DNA of 64,000 bases from Maribacter orientalis. GTDB lineage: Bacteria; Bacteroidota; Bacteroidia; Flavobacteriales; Flavobacteriaceae. A program made the position numbers and the translations under genes. Below the pieces are notes generated by a model. It worked only from the letters and a program-made list of their open reading frames with translations. It was not told the DNA's origin and did not search any database. How positions within the stretch are numbered: the stretch's first letter is position 1; each line of letters opens with the position of its first letter. Below are positions 45,366-53,382 of this stretch, piece after piece. The stretch lies in contig NZ_FNZN01000004.1 in NCBI RefSeq assembly GCF_900109345.1, positions 62,001 to 126,000 on the forward strand, read 5' to 3'.

Positions 45366-45396
45366 CATAAGACTAACCAGACGCAAGAATGTTACA
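45366..45396 (-). promoter_or_regulatory. Conserved two-part element upstream of the first export permease
   Basis: On the minus strand: TGTAAC, 10 bases, then CTGGTTAGTCTTATG, the same pattern and spacing as at 41531-41561. The 10-base spacers are unrelated, so the conservation is confined to the two parts, as expected of a protein-binding site. A second TGTAA/TTACA inverted pair lies just upstream. Confidence 0.6.
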
Positions 45397-45425
45397 CTAT
45401 TAATGTAAAAATTACAAAAATTAGT

Positions 45426-45644
45426 TTATGTCCGCATTTTTCTATAGATAAAATAGAACAATCCGGCGACCAAAACATAGGGTATTGCCATCAAATAAAC
45501 AATACCGTTATTTATACCTTCGGCAGCTTTACCAGACGATTCACTTTCTAATACCGCTCTACACATGGCACATTGTGCTTCTGCATCAAATGGCACTACT
45601 ATAAGCATCGCTATAAGTATAAATATTGTCCGTTTAGTATACAT
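45426..45644 (-). CDS. Small exported CxxC membrane protein of the cox cluster
   Basis: This 72-residue protein has a signal-like N-terminus, a CAMC motif (C25-x-x-C28) immediately after a predicted cleavage point (EAQ), and a C-terminal transmembrane helix (about 48-67). It overlaps the DUF420 gene by 11 bases. The family is small and has no known function; two cysteines exposed outside the membrane beside Sco and oxidase genes suggest metal or thiol handling, which is inference. Confidence 0.7.
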   Translation of the reverse strand: MYTKRTIFILIAMLIVVPFDAEAQCAMCRAVLESESSGKAAEGINNGIVYLMAIPYVLVAGLFYFIYRKMRT

Positions 45645-46167
45645 AGTAAGGTGATATCATTAGGTAGACCACGACACCAGTAATTGCAACATACAACCAA
45701 ACAGGAAAAGTATATTTCGCCAATGCTTTATGGTCTTCGAATTTCTTTAAATAGGCCATTGAATAGGTACGCAGAACAAGAGGAATTAATGCAATAGACA
45801 ATACGATATGTGTTATTAATATAAAATAATATACGTAACGAATAACACCTTCACCACCAAAAGAAGTAGAGTCTGAAGTCATATGATATGCAATATACAT
45901 TATCAGAAACAACAATGACAAAACTATGTTTGTTGTCATTAAATTTTGATGAAGTTTCTCATTACCATTTTTAATTGCCCATACAGCTACCAATAATAAA
46001 ACAGCAGTAACGCCATTTATAGTCGCATAGATTGGAGGCAAGAACGACAGTGGTTCTACATTAGGAATTTTAACTCCAAAAAGTATAGCAACTACCACAG
46101 GAATAACAATTGAAACCACTGTTATCAATCGATTAAATTTTCGTTCGTCTGACACGTTCACTTGCAT
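45634..46167 (-). CDS. DUF420 membrane protein (cytochrome oxidase assembly, CtaM-like)
   Basis: This 177-residue protein has five hydrophobic segments and the DUF420 pattern (HQNLMTTNIVLSLLFLIMYIAYH; ITHIVLSIALIPLVL), with conserved histidines at about residues 74, 96 and 121. DUF420 proteins such as CtaM are needed for assembly of some heme-copper oxidases. It lies 10 bases after the Sco gene and is translationally overlapped with the small CxxC gene after it. Family call good. Confidence 0.85.
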   Translation of the reverse strand: MQVNVSDERKFNRLITVVSIVIPVVVAILFGVKIPNVEPLSFLPPIYATINGVTAVLLLVAVWAIKNGNEKLHQNLMTTNIVLSLLFLIMYIAYHMTSDSTSFGGEGVIRYVYYFILITHIVLSIALIPLVLRTYSMAYLKKFEDHKALAKYTFPVWLYVAITGVVVYLMISPYYVY

Positions 46168-46177
46168 ATTTATGACT

Positions 46178-46903
46178 TTACTCTTTTAACAACTTTTGAA
46201 TATCACTTTTTAAAATACCTATCTCTTCGGGCTCGCCTTGATCATTAGCCCCGTCTTTCTCTAAAATAGCTCCTCTATAGTACACTATAGGATTTCCAAA
46301 TTCATCTTTTCTAGACCTTATATAGCCTTCCTTATCTACCAATGCAAACAACCCAGAATGTTCAAAACCCCCTGGAACATCTGGCATTTCTGCAGCAAAT
46401 ATATTGAAACCAGCATTTGCCAATTCATATACAGCATCCTTATCACCCGTCAATAAATTCCAACCAGATTTTTGAATTTTATATTTCTCGGCATAGGTTC
46501 TTAATACCTGTGGTGTATCAAACTCTGGAGTGATACTAAATGAAGCAATACCGAAATTTTTATTTCCCTTAAAATTCCTTTGTATATCAACAAGGTTAGT
46601 AGTCATTACTGGACATATACTAGGGCATCTTGTAAAAAAGAAATCTACTACATAAACTTTACCTAAATAATCCTTATCACTAACTACAATACTATCTTGA
46701 TTGATAAATTCAAATGATGGCACTTTTCGCTTTTTACCATCTAATAAAATATAACCCAATTTATCATTTTGAACGGATACATTAAGACGGTCGTTTTCTA
46801 CAACCGTATTTGATGATAATCTTTCTACTATTCGTGGAATAACAATTATACCAAAAATTAGAATTATTAATGATACCCAGACATACGTATACTTCTTATT
46901 CAT
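46178..46903 (-). CDS. SCO1/SenC family copper chaperone
   Basis: This 241-residue membrane-anchored protein delivers copper to the CuA centre of cytochrome c oxidase subunit II. It has an N-terminal anchor, a thioredoxin fold and the three copper ligands: C93 and C97 in FTRCPSICPV, and H182 in GGFEHSGL. I use the ATG at 46903, one codon inside a GTG at 46906; this gives a TGATG junction with the stop of the upstream gene, typical of translational coupling. Length is normal. Confidence 0.92.
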   Translation of the reverse strand: MNKKYTYVWVSLIILIFGIIVIPRIVERLSSNTVVENDRLNVSVQNDKLGYILLDGKKRKVPSFEFINQDSIVVSDKDYLGKVYVVDFFFTRCPSICPVMTTNLVDIQRNFKGNKNFGIASFSITPEFDTPQVLRTYAEKYKIQKSGWNLLTGDKDAVYELANAGFNIFAAEMPDVPGGFEHSGLFALVDKEGYIRSRKDEFGNPIVYYRGAILEKDGANDQGEPEEIGILKSDIQKLLKE

Positions 46904-47532
46904 CACTTAATTCTTTCGGTATTATTCTTTTTTAAGGCAAGACGATATTCTGCCAAAACTATCTTTATATCATCTACCATTTTATTGTTCAAATCAGCAA
47001 CAGAATTTGAATTGAAACCGTATTTCGTGCCTTCATCCTCATCTTTAGTCCTACCTCTAAGCTTAAAATTTTTATCAATTATAAAAACATAAGAAGTACC
47101 CAATCTATCATCTAATTGAATATCTGTTTTAAGGCTAGAATATAAGGCCATTATTTCCTCTTGAGTGGCAAATACGAAATTCCATTTGTCAATTTCAGAC
47201 AAGGTGGTAAGCTCTTTTTTAATCTCATCTACTTTATCTTCAGTACCATTTGGTACAACCATTACAAACTGAAAATCATTAAATTCATGAAATCGTTTAT
47301 AAATCTTTTGGTTTAGATTAAATGCGTTTCCTTTTCTCGAATCTACATTTGTGCCCAAAAATCCTAAAACAGTAATTTTATCCTTAAACCTTATATCTTT
47401 TGAAAAATCTATTTCCTTCACATTCTCGGTAAGCACGGGCAACTTCCCAAAGTTATTGACCCCAGAAGCAAAAAATAAATAGGCAACGATTGGAAGCACA
47501 AACAAGACAATAAGAACAAAGGCCTTTTTCAT
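46903..47532 (-). CDS. Sco-like thioredoxin-fold protein lacking cysteines
   Basis: This 209-residue membrane-anchored protein has a Sco-like thioredoxin layout: after the anchor and an approach strand, DKITVLGFLGTNVDSRKGNAF (51-71) occupies the place of the Sco VVDFFFTRCPSICP segment, and a later GTSYVFIIDKNFKLRGR matches the typical thioredoxin C-terminal strand. The whole protein contains no cysteine, so it cannot use the copper- or thiol-chemistry of Sco. It is coupled to the true Sco gene by the overlapping stop and start. A structural or regulatory partner of Sco is possible, but this is inferred from position. Confidence 0.68.
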   Translation of the reverse strand: MKKAFVLIVLFVLPIVAYLFFASGVNNFGKLPVLTENVKEIDFSKDIRFKDKITVLGFLGTNVDSRKGNAFNLNQKIYKRFHEFNDFQFVMVVPNGTEDKVDEIKKELTTLSEIDKWNFVFATQEEIMALYSSLKTDIQLDDRLGTSYVFIIDKNFKLRGRTKDEDEGTKYGFNSNSVADLNNKMVDDIKIVLAEYRLALKKNNTERIK

Positions 47533-47602
47533 AAATCAAGAAGAAAAATTATCGGTCAAATTAGTTAACCCCGATTGAATATCTATTACAATAGAAACTA
47601 TA

Positions 47603-47638
47603 CAAAAATAAAAAAGACGGTTATAAAACCGTCTTTTA
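47603..47638 (-). terminator. Terminator after cox subunit IV
   Basis: AAAAGACGGTT (47612-47622) and AACCGTCTTTT (47627-47637) form an 11-base stem with a 4-base loop. On the minus strand the hairpin is followed by a T-rich run. It separates the ctaB-cox unit from the Sco unit. Confidence 0.75.
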
Positions 47639-47655
47639 ATTCTGTTAATAATAGC

Positions 47656-48039
47656 TTAGAAATTCCAAGAAATAAAGCTATCTCTGTATACGTTGTATAT
47701 ATAATCTGCTTCAACCAGTAGAATAAATACTAAATACAACACTAAGAATATTGGTGTCCAAACAATAGCTCTTCTTAAGGCAGACTTTTCATCACGTAAG
47801 TGCATAAAGTCCCAAGCAATATAATACGCTTTAACCAAGGTAAGTATAATGAATATCCAGTTTAACAACTTCATGCCTAATACATGCGTATCTGTTAAAG
47901 CTTCTGGCTTCATAATACCTAGAACAACTTCTACAGCTGTAATTAAGGTCAAGAAAGCTAATACTCCCCAAATTTTCTGTGTGTTAGATTTGAACTTTAC
48001 AAGTCCTCTAAAAATTTCTAATTTATGTCCGTGTGCCAT
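47656..48039 (-). CDS. Cytochrome c oxidase subunit IV family protein
   Basis: This 127-residue protein has three transmembrane helices (about 22-42, 53-73, 88-112) and the family pattern IWGVLAFLTLITAVEVVLG...VKAYYIAWDFMHLRDE. It is a structural subunit of the heme-copper oxidase. It lies 54 bases downstream of the large subunit III gene and is followed by a terminator. Length is normal for the bacterial form. Confidence 0.88.
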   Translation of the reverse strand: MAHGHKLEIFRGLVKFKSNTQKIWGVLAFLTLITAVEVVLGIMKPEALTDTHVLGMKLLNWIFIILTLVKAYYIAWDFMHLRDEKSALRRAIVWTPIFLVLYLVFILLVEADYIYNVYRDSFISWNF

Positions 48040-48093
48040 TTTACTGTAATCTATTAAATAAATCTATCGTAATTATACAATCTTTTAGAAAGA

Positions 48094-49068
48094 CTAAACC
48101 AGGTAGAAAAAGGTAAATACGAATACCCATACTAAATCTACAAAGTGCCAGTACAACCCAATTTTCTCAACCATTTCATAATGTCCTCTTCGTTCATATG
48201 TACCAAGAATAACATTAAAGAATATGATAATATTAATCACTACACCAGAAAAAACGTGAAACCCGTGAAAACCAGTTATAAAGAAGAAGAAATCTGCAAA
48301 TAGCCTGCTACCATACTCATTATGAATTAAGTTGGCACCTTCAACAACTTGCGTTGCATCTGCTAATTTCTTTAATGAAGCTTGTCTATCTAAAAGGGTT
48401 TTCTCACCTTCTTCAGTAATTACTTCTGTTCTAATTAAAATATTAGGATTTGCCTTAAAACCTTCAACAACCTCTTCTAGAGAAAAACTAGTTAATGTTG
48501 GTTCATCAAAGAACCACAGACCATTCTTTCTTTCGTGTATGACTCTTTCTCCCGGTATTGTAACAGCAAAATCTGACAATGAAGCTCTTTCCCCACTATC
48601 TGCTTTTACGAATTGTAAGATTCTACCACCTTTAGTTTCTAGAGCACCATGATCACCTTTGATAAAAGTTCCCCATTCCCATGCTTGTGAACCAACGAAG
48701 ATAGCACCTCCAATAATGGTAGCGAACATATACCAAATAACTGCATTTTGCTTCATTTTATGGCCAGCATCTACAGCTAATACCATCGTTACCGATGACA
48801 TAATCAAAATAAAGGTCATGAAAGCAACATAAATCATGGGATAATTACCATGAAAAAATGGAACGTGGGTAAATACCTCATCGGCAATTGGCCACGTTTC
48901 TATAAATTTAAATCTTGAAAAGCCGTAAGCTGCTAAAAATCCTGAGAAAGTTAACGCATCCGACACAAGGAAAAACCACATCATTAATTTACCGTAGCTT
49001 GCTCCTAAAGGTTGATTGCCTCCACCCCATACGCTTGTTTCCGTTCCCGTTGTCACCGTAGAATCCAT
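48094..49068 (-). CDS. Cytochrome c oxidase subunit III with a long hydrophilic insertion
   Basis: This 324-residue protein has the subunit III helices (FHGNYPMIYVAFMTFILIMSSVTM; FFFITGFHGFHVFSGVVINI; YWHFVDLVWVFVFTFFYLV). Between the central helices there is an insertion of about 110-120 residues (about 135-250) that is charged and without hydrophobic helices, so it should sit outside the membrane. A second, standard-length subunit III is encoded directly upstream. A TAAATTTG -7 element lies at 49099-49106. Confidence 0.9.
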   Translation of the reverse strand: MDSTVTTGTETSVWGGGNQPLGASYGKLMMWFFLVSDALTFSGFLAAYGFSRFKFIETWPIADEVFTHVPFFHGNYPMIYVAFMTFILIMSSVTMVLAVDAGHKMKQNAVIWYMFATIIGGAIFVGSQAWEWGTFIKGDHGALETKGGRILQFVKADSGERASLSDFAVTIPGERVIHERKNGLWFFDEPTLTSFSLEEVVEGFKANPNILIRTEVITEEGEKTLLDRQASLKKLADATQVVEGANLIHNEYGSRLFADFFFFITGFHGFHVFSGVVINIIIFFNVILGTYERRGHYEMVEKIGLYWHFVDLVWVFVFTFFYLV

Positions 49069-49098
49069 ATACTGATTATCGTTTTAATAAAACTTTAG

Positions 49099-49106
49099 CA
49101 AATTTA
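49099..49106 (-). promoter_or_regulatory. Candidate internal -7 element before the large subunit III gene
   Basis: The minus strand reads TAAATTTG in the 96-base gap between the two subunit III genes, 30 bases before the ATG at 49068. Spacing to the nearest TTG is too long for a confident -33. Confidence 0.4.
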
Positions 49107-49164
49107 CATTTTTTTGAACTATATAAAAGCGCAATTTGAGTCAAAACTTATTTTGAGACACTTT

Positions 49165-49746
49165 TTATTTAACAAAGGTCATAAATATCACCAAATAGAC
49201 CCATAACAAATCTAAAAAATGCCAAAAAGTAGCCCCTAAGGTAACTCCTAAATAATTCTCTTTATTATATTTCCCTTTGCTTTGGTTATATAATACAACC
49301 AATAGTGAAATCATTCCCGCTATAACGTGGACAATATGTACCATGGCGATAAGAAAAACATAAGACATTTTTATACTACTTGTTGGGCCTGTAAAATAAT
49401 ATCCCTGCGCTACCATTTCTGAAAAACCAGAAAATTGAAGTACAATAAAGGCAATACCTAACGCAAACGTTATCCATAACCAAAGAGTACCCTTACTAGA
49501 CTGCCCTTCTTTAATAGCGTTTTTTGCCAACATATAACAAAAGCTGCTAATAATAATGACAATAGTGCTATATATAAAAAATTGTGGCAAAGACACATCA
49601 CTAGACCAATCTTCTCTTGAGCTACTGACAATGTAAGCACTTGTCCAACCAGCAAACCCCATTAACAAACTCACGATTCCAAACCAAAGCATCATTTTTT
49701 TCGCTCTGGCATTTTTCTCTTGCTCCGTTCCTTGTGTCAAATCCAT
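49165..49746 (-). CDS. Heme-copper oxidase subunit III family protein
   Basis: This 193-residue protein has five helices and the subunit III pattern (HIVHVIAGMISLLVVLYNQSKG; LGATFWHFLDLLWVYLVIF). It is the short form used by many bacterial oxidases. It starts one base after the ctaB stop and precedes a second, longer subunit III. Two subunit III-like genes in a row may both be parts of one oxidase or serve different assemblies; the sequence does not decide this. Confidence 0.9.
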   Translation of the reverse strand: MDLTQGTEQEKNARAKKMMLWFGIVSLLMGFAGWTSAYIVSSSREDWSSDVSLPQFFIYSTIVIIISSFCYMLAKNAIKEGQSSKGTLWLWITFALGIAFIVLQFSGFSEMVAQGYYFTGPTSSIKMSYVFLIAMVHIVHVIAGMISLLVVLYNQSKGKYNKENYLGVTLGATFWHFLDLLWVYLVIFMTFVK

Positions 49747-49747
49747 A

Positions 49748-50650
49748 TTAACCTAAAAATTTATCTATTACATATACTATTTGCATCAAAGTTATATAAC
49801 TGACGCTTGCTAACATTAATTTTCTTGCAGAAGCATTGTCCCTTTTCGAATATAACTTAAAGGCAAAGCCCAACATCACAGCCCCCATTAAAAATACAAT
49901 TACAGCAGCTATAACTGATAATTGTAATCTACCCGTAATACCAAAAACAGGTATAACCGATACGACCATCATCCATATCGTATACATGATTATTTGCAGT
50001 ACAGTAGCGGTATCTTTTTTACCGGTCGGCAACATTTTAAATCCACCACTTCGGTAATCGTCATCTAACATCCATCCTAATGCCCAAAAATGAGGAAATT
50101 GCCAAAAAAATTGAATCATAAATAATGTTCCTGGCTCTATACCAAAATCATCAGTAGCAGCAACCCATCCTAGCATAAATGGAATCGCCCCAGGAATAGC
50201 GCCAACAAAAACCGCCAATGGGGTTATAGTTTTCAACGGAGTATAAACACTGGTGTAAAGAAATATAGAAATAGCCCCAAACATTGCCGTTTTAGGATTC
50301 AATACATATAATGCCATTACACCAAGCAAGGTTAAAACAATTGCCATTGTCATTGCTGACTTGACAGAAATTCTACCAGTAGGAATAGGCCTATTTTTAG
50401 TACGCTTCATTAAAGCATCTAAATCTCTCTCTATAACTTGATTGTATGCGTTACTCGCGCCAACCATACAATACCCTCCAAATGCCAATAACAACACCTG
50501 AACCCATTGAATTTCATAGGCCCCTAAAAAATACCCCGCAATCGAAGAAAAAACGACACTAATTGCCAACCTAGCTTTGGTAATCTCCTTAAAATCGTCA
50601 AAAATTAATGCTAGCGCACTATTTTTTGTCGAACTAACGGCCGTTTTCAT
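49748..50650 (-). CDS. ctaB: Heme O synthase (protoheme IX farnesyltransferase)
   Basis: This 300-residue UbiA-family prenyltransferase adds a farnesyl group to heme B, giving heme O for the oxidase. The two aspartate-rich regions are present: NAYNQVIERDLDALMKRTKNRP (67-88) with N, D and R residues, and the later LDDDYRSGGFKMLP (about 196-209). About nine helices are visible. It is first in the cox unit and has a full promoter match upstream. It overlaps the function of CyoE/CtaB in other bacteria. Confidence 0.94.
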   Translation of the reverse strand: MKTAVSSTKNSALALIFDDFKEITKARLAISVVFSSIAGYFLGAYEIQWVQVLLLAFGGYCMVGASNAYNQVIERDLDALMKRTKNRPIPTGRISVKSAMTMAIVLTLLGVMALYVLNPKTAMFGAISIFLYTSVYTPLKTITPLAVFVGAIPGAIPFMLGWVAATDDFGIEPGTLFMIQFFWQFPHFWALGWMLDDDYRSGGFKMLPTGKKDTATVLQIIMYTIWMMVVSVIPVFGITGRLQLSVIAAVIVFLMGAVMLGFAFKLYSKRDNASARKLMLASVSYITLMQIVYVIDKFLG

Positions 50651-50670
50651 ATTTCATTTAAATAGATCAG

Positions 50671-50701
50671 CAAAGATAACCCCCTAGTCATATTTCTGCA
50701 A
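50671..50701 (-). promoter_or_regulatory. Promoter of the ctaB-cox unit
   Basis: On the minus strand TTG (50701-50699), a 20-base spacer and TATCTTTG (50678-50671) give a full Bacteroidota promoter match, 20 bases before the ctaB ATG. Confidence 0.65.
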
Positions 50702-50721
50702 CCTTAAACCTTTATTTCTAG

Positions 50722-50729
50722 TATATTTG
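50722..50729 (+). promoter_or_regulatory. Candidate -7 promoter element of the MBL hydrolase gene
   Basis: TATATTTG matches TAnnTTTG, 33 bases before the ATG at 50763. It spans the TTG at 50727, which supports the later start. No -33 TTG found. Confidence 0.5.
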
Positions 50730-50762
50730 AAAGTATTCAAAATAACTTCTTATCCCTTAAAA

Positions 50763-51641
50763 ATGAAACAATTAAAATCTATTTACACTCTAGCGACACT
50801 TATGCTTATCTCAACAATTACTTTGGGCCAAGAAGATAAAGTTACAATTACCATAGATACCCTTACTAGTGAAGTATATATGCTTACTGGGCAAGGTGGC
50901 AATATCGGACTCTATGTAAATGCGACCAACTCATTTATGATCGATGATCAGTTTGCGAGACTAAGTCCGAAAATAAAACAAGCGATAGCAACAATAACCA
51001 GCAAACCTATAACCTATTTATTCAACACACATATGCACGGGGACCATACGGGAGGGAATGCAGAATTCAACACCAATACAACAAATTTAATTGCCCAAGA
51101 TAATGTTCGAAAAAGCCTAGAACAGAGAATTATTGAAGAACCTGAACTTAGTAAAGACATTTTACCTGAAATAAGTTTTTCTGAAGAGCTTAAAATATAT
51201 TTAGACGATGAAACCATAATGGCATTTCACGTACATAATGCCCATACTAATGGTGATGCTATGATATATTTCATGAAAAACAATGTCCTGCATATGGGTG
51301 ATACCTACTTTTCAGGACGCTATCCTTATATTGATTTAGATAACGGTGGAAGCGTTGATGGTTATATTACCGCACAAAAGAAGGCTTTAATACTAATTGA
51401 TGACCATACGGTTATAATACCTGGTCACGGCCGACCATCGAATAAAAAAGAACTTACCACTTACATTGCCATGTTAGAGAACATTAAGAATAACACTTTA
51501 AAAGCAATAGAATCAGGAAAAACATTAGAGCAAATTAAAACGGACACTTCTATTTCTGGCGCATATGATACTGATTATGGAACTGGCTTCATCAATCCTG
51601 AAAAATTGAGAAGTACATTTTATACCAGTTTAAAAAAGTAG
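50763..51641 (+). CDS. Exported metallo-beta-lactamase fold hydrolase
   Basis: This 292-residue protein has a signal peptide (MKQLKSIYTLATLMLISTITLGQ) and the MBL metal site HMHGDH (H90, H92, D94, H95). Further ligands are suggested by HNAHTNGDA near 157-165, the GDTYFSGRYPYID segment and PGHGRP near 226-231. It should bind two zinc ions in the periplasm. The family includes beta-lactamases, quinoprotein-associated hydrolases and others; the substrate cannot be assigned. I use the ATG at 50763 rather than an upstream TTG that falls inside the -7 element. It is transcribed alone. Confidence 0.85.
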   Translation: MKQLKSIYTLATLMLISTITLGQEDKVTITIDTLTSEVYMLTGQGGNIGLYVNATNSFMIDDQFARLSPKIKQAIATITSKPITYLFNTHMHGDHTGGNAEFNTNTTNLIAQDNVRKSLEQRIIEEPELSKDILPEISFSEELKIYLDDETIMAFHVHNAHTNGDAMIYFMKNNVLHMGDTYFSGRYPYIDLDNGGSVDGYITAQKKALILIDDHTVIIPGHGRPSNKKELTTYIAMLENIKNNTLKAIESGKTLEQIKTDTSISGAYDTDYGTGFINPEKLRSTFYTSLKK

Positions 51642-51654
51642 TAGTAGCCATTAA

Positions 51655-51693
51655 AAACAAAAAAATCCCGAGCTAGTAGCTCGGGATTTTTTT
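51655..51693. terminator. Bidirectional terminator between the MBL and tonB genes
   Basis: AATCCCGAGCT and AGCTCGGGATT (51664-51674 and 51678-51688) form a perfect hairpin with A and T runs on the two sides, serving both convergent genes. Confidence 0.85.
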
Positions 51694-51716
51694 ATATTAT
51701 AAAATAGCTTTATGAA

Positions 51717-52421
51717 CTATTGTAATTTAAAGTTAATTGGAATACTAAAAGGTACACGTACTGCTCTACCTCTTTGCTTACCAGGTGTCATTTTCGGTAG
51801 TTTACCAATAATCCTAGCGGCCTCAGCCTCTAAGTTTTTATCTGGCCCACGCATTCTAATGTTACCGATGCTACCATCTTTTTGAATAACGAACATAACA
51901 CTAACCCTACCTTGAACGCCCATTTCTTGTGCTATTTCTGGGTAGCGAAAGTTTTTACCAATGTGCTTTTGAATCATTGAATTGAAACAAGCTCTCTTAT
52001 CGCTCTCATTTTCACAACCTGGAAAAATCGGTACATCTTCAATTACAGCGAAAGGTACATCTACATCTTCTTCAATTTCATCAACAATTACATCGTCAAC
52101 CTCAACGATTTCTTCTTCTTGACTAGTTTCAGTAGACTCAATTACAGTTTCTTCAACCTCTTCTTCATCTTCTACAACCTCAATAATTTCAGGTGCTGCT
52201 GGTGGTGGTGGTGGTGGTGGAGTTTTAATCTGTTCGGTCATAGGAACCTCCTCATCTAAAAGGTCATCCACATTCATAGAAATATCATAATCATTGACTT
52301 CATCATAAGTCTTCCACTCAAATGCCACATAAGTAAATAGCATTACCGCGAACAATCCGATAACAAAATAAAGACTACTGTTCTTCGTTAAATCCGCCTT
52401 AGGATTCTTTTTAGGTTCCAT
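51717..52421 (-). CDS. TonB family protein (energy transducer)
   Basis: This 234-residue protein has a cytoplasmic N-terminus with lysines, one transmembrane helix (about 15-33), an acidic periplasmic spacer with a proline run (KTPPPPPPPAAP at about 62-73) and a C-terminal TonB domain (about 150-234) with the GCE and FRYPEIAQEMGVQGRVSVMFVI pattern. It transmits proton-motive energy to outer-membrane TonB-dependent receptors. The proline run is encoded by repeated CCA codons (GGT repeats on the plus strand near 52200). It is convergent with the MBL gene. Confidence 0.9.
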   Translation of the reverse strand: MEPKKNPKADLTKNSSLYFVIGLFAVMLFTYVAFEWKTYDEVNDYDISMNVDDLLDEEVPMTEQIKTPPPPPPPAAPEIIEVVEDEEEVEETVIESTETSQEEEIVEVDDVIVDEIEEDVDVPFAVIEDVPIFPGCENESDKRACFNSMIQKHIGKNFRYPEIAQEMGVQGRVSVMFVIQKDGSIGNIRMRGPDKNLEAEAARIIGKLPKMTPGKQRGRAVRVPFSIPINFKLQ

Positions 52422-52483
52422 ATATATTCATTTTAGTGATTGCTAATTTAACTAAATATTCTATAAAAATGCAATTAATATTT

Positions 52484-52876
52484 TCATTTTAACGATGACT
52501 TTCGAAAAAACAAAAATCGTAGGACCAACATTCCTACTATAGCTCCGGTAGAATTGGCCAATGCGTCAAGCGGATCACCATGTCTATCATCGGTAGCTAT
52601 ATGTTGTATCACTTCAATAATTATGCCGTAAACTATGGCAAATAAAACGATGTACCACAGCAGCTTAAGCGTCCCATTTGTTTTAAATTCTCCCTTGGTT
52701 TTTGCCAAATAAGCCAACACGACCATTAGAAAATAAAAGGTGAAATGAACCGCCTTGTCTATATGTGGAATGTTGAACCGAGAAGTATCTACATCTGAAA
52801 AAGAAAATAAGCTGAAAAATGTTACAAACATCATCCAGCTTATGAATAGTACTTTAAAAACAAGGTTTTTAACCAC
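52484..52876 (-). CDS. VanZ family protein
   Basis: This 130-residue membrane protein has four hydrophobic helices and the VanZ motif [17 protein letters not shown], plus [30 protein letters not shown], in which the conserved D-x-x-D-x-x-x-N pattern is clear. VanZ is associated with glycopeptide tolerance, but most members have no known function. The start is a GTG at 52876, overlapping the gcvH stop by 8 bases, so it is co-translated with gcvH. The same order gcvH-vanZ next to sprA is, from memory, common in Flavobacteriaceae. Confidence 0.85.
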   Translation of the reverse strand: MVKNLVFKVLFISWMMFVTFFSLFSFSDVDTSRFNIPHIDKAVHFTFYFLMVVLAYLAKTKGEFKTNGTLKLLWYIVLFAIVYGIIIEVIQHIATDDRHGDPLDALANSTGAIVGMLVLRFLFFRKSSLK

Positions 52877-53249
52877 CTATAATTTCTTTATATGCCGAAT
52901 CACTTAACAAATCATCTAATTGACTAGCATCACTAAACTTTATTTTCACCATCCATCCATCACCATAAGGGTCAGAATTAACTTTTTCTGGCTCATCTTC
53001 AAGCGATTCATTGAATTCAATTATTTCACCAGATAAGGGAGAAAATAAATCTGAAACAGTTTTTACAGCCTCAACAGTTCCGAAAATTGCTTCACGTTCT
53101 AAAGTTTCATCTAAGGTGTCTACTTCTACATAAACAATATCACCTAGTTCACCTTGGGCAAAATCAGTAATACCTACGGTTGCAATATCACCGTTAATCT
53201 TTACCCATTCGTGGTCTTTTGTATACTTTAATTCAGCTGGTATATTCAT
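52869..53249 (-). CDS. gcvH: Glycine cleavage system protein H
   Basis: This 126-residue lipoyl-carrier protein shuttles the aminomethyl group in glycine cleavage. The lipoylated lysine is K63 in [13 protein letters not shown], the standard position. The C-terminal GDGWMVKIK strand is intact. Other gcv genes are not in the window. It has a complete promoter match 29 bases before its ATG and is followed by vanZ. Confidence 0.95.
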   Translation of the reverse strand: MNIPAELKYTKDHEWVKINGDIATVGITDFAQGELGDIVYVEVDTLDETLEREAIFGTVEAVKTVSDLFSPLSGEIIEFNESLEDEPEKVNSDPYGDGWMVKIKFSDASQLDDLLSDSAYKEIIGG

Positions 53250-53278
53250 TATAATCGTTTATTATTTTTTTACTTCGG

Positions 53279-53309
53279 CAAATGTATAGTATTCCAATTA
53301 GCTTATCAA
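53279..53309 (-). promoter_or_regulatory. Promoter of gcvH-vanZ
   Basis: On the minus strand TTG (53309-53307), a 20-base spacer and TACATTTG (53286-53279) fit the Bacteroidota promoter, between the sprA stop and the gcvH start. gcvH can therefore be expressed separately from sprA. Confidence 0.65.
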
Positions 53310-53382
53310 AAAATTAACCGATGTTATAGTTTGAATTGAAATCTTGATAATAGAATATTTCTAAGACTAATTGAGTCTTTTA

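Noticed and set aside
52198-52222. GGT repeat tract as a possible phase-variation switch
   Set aside because: It is in-frame codon repeat for the proline run of TonB, a triplet unit that would change length but not the reading frame.
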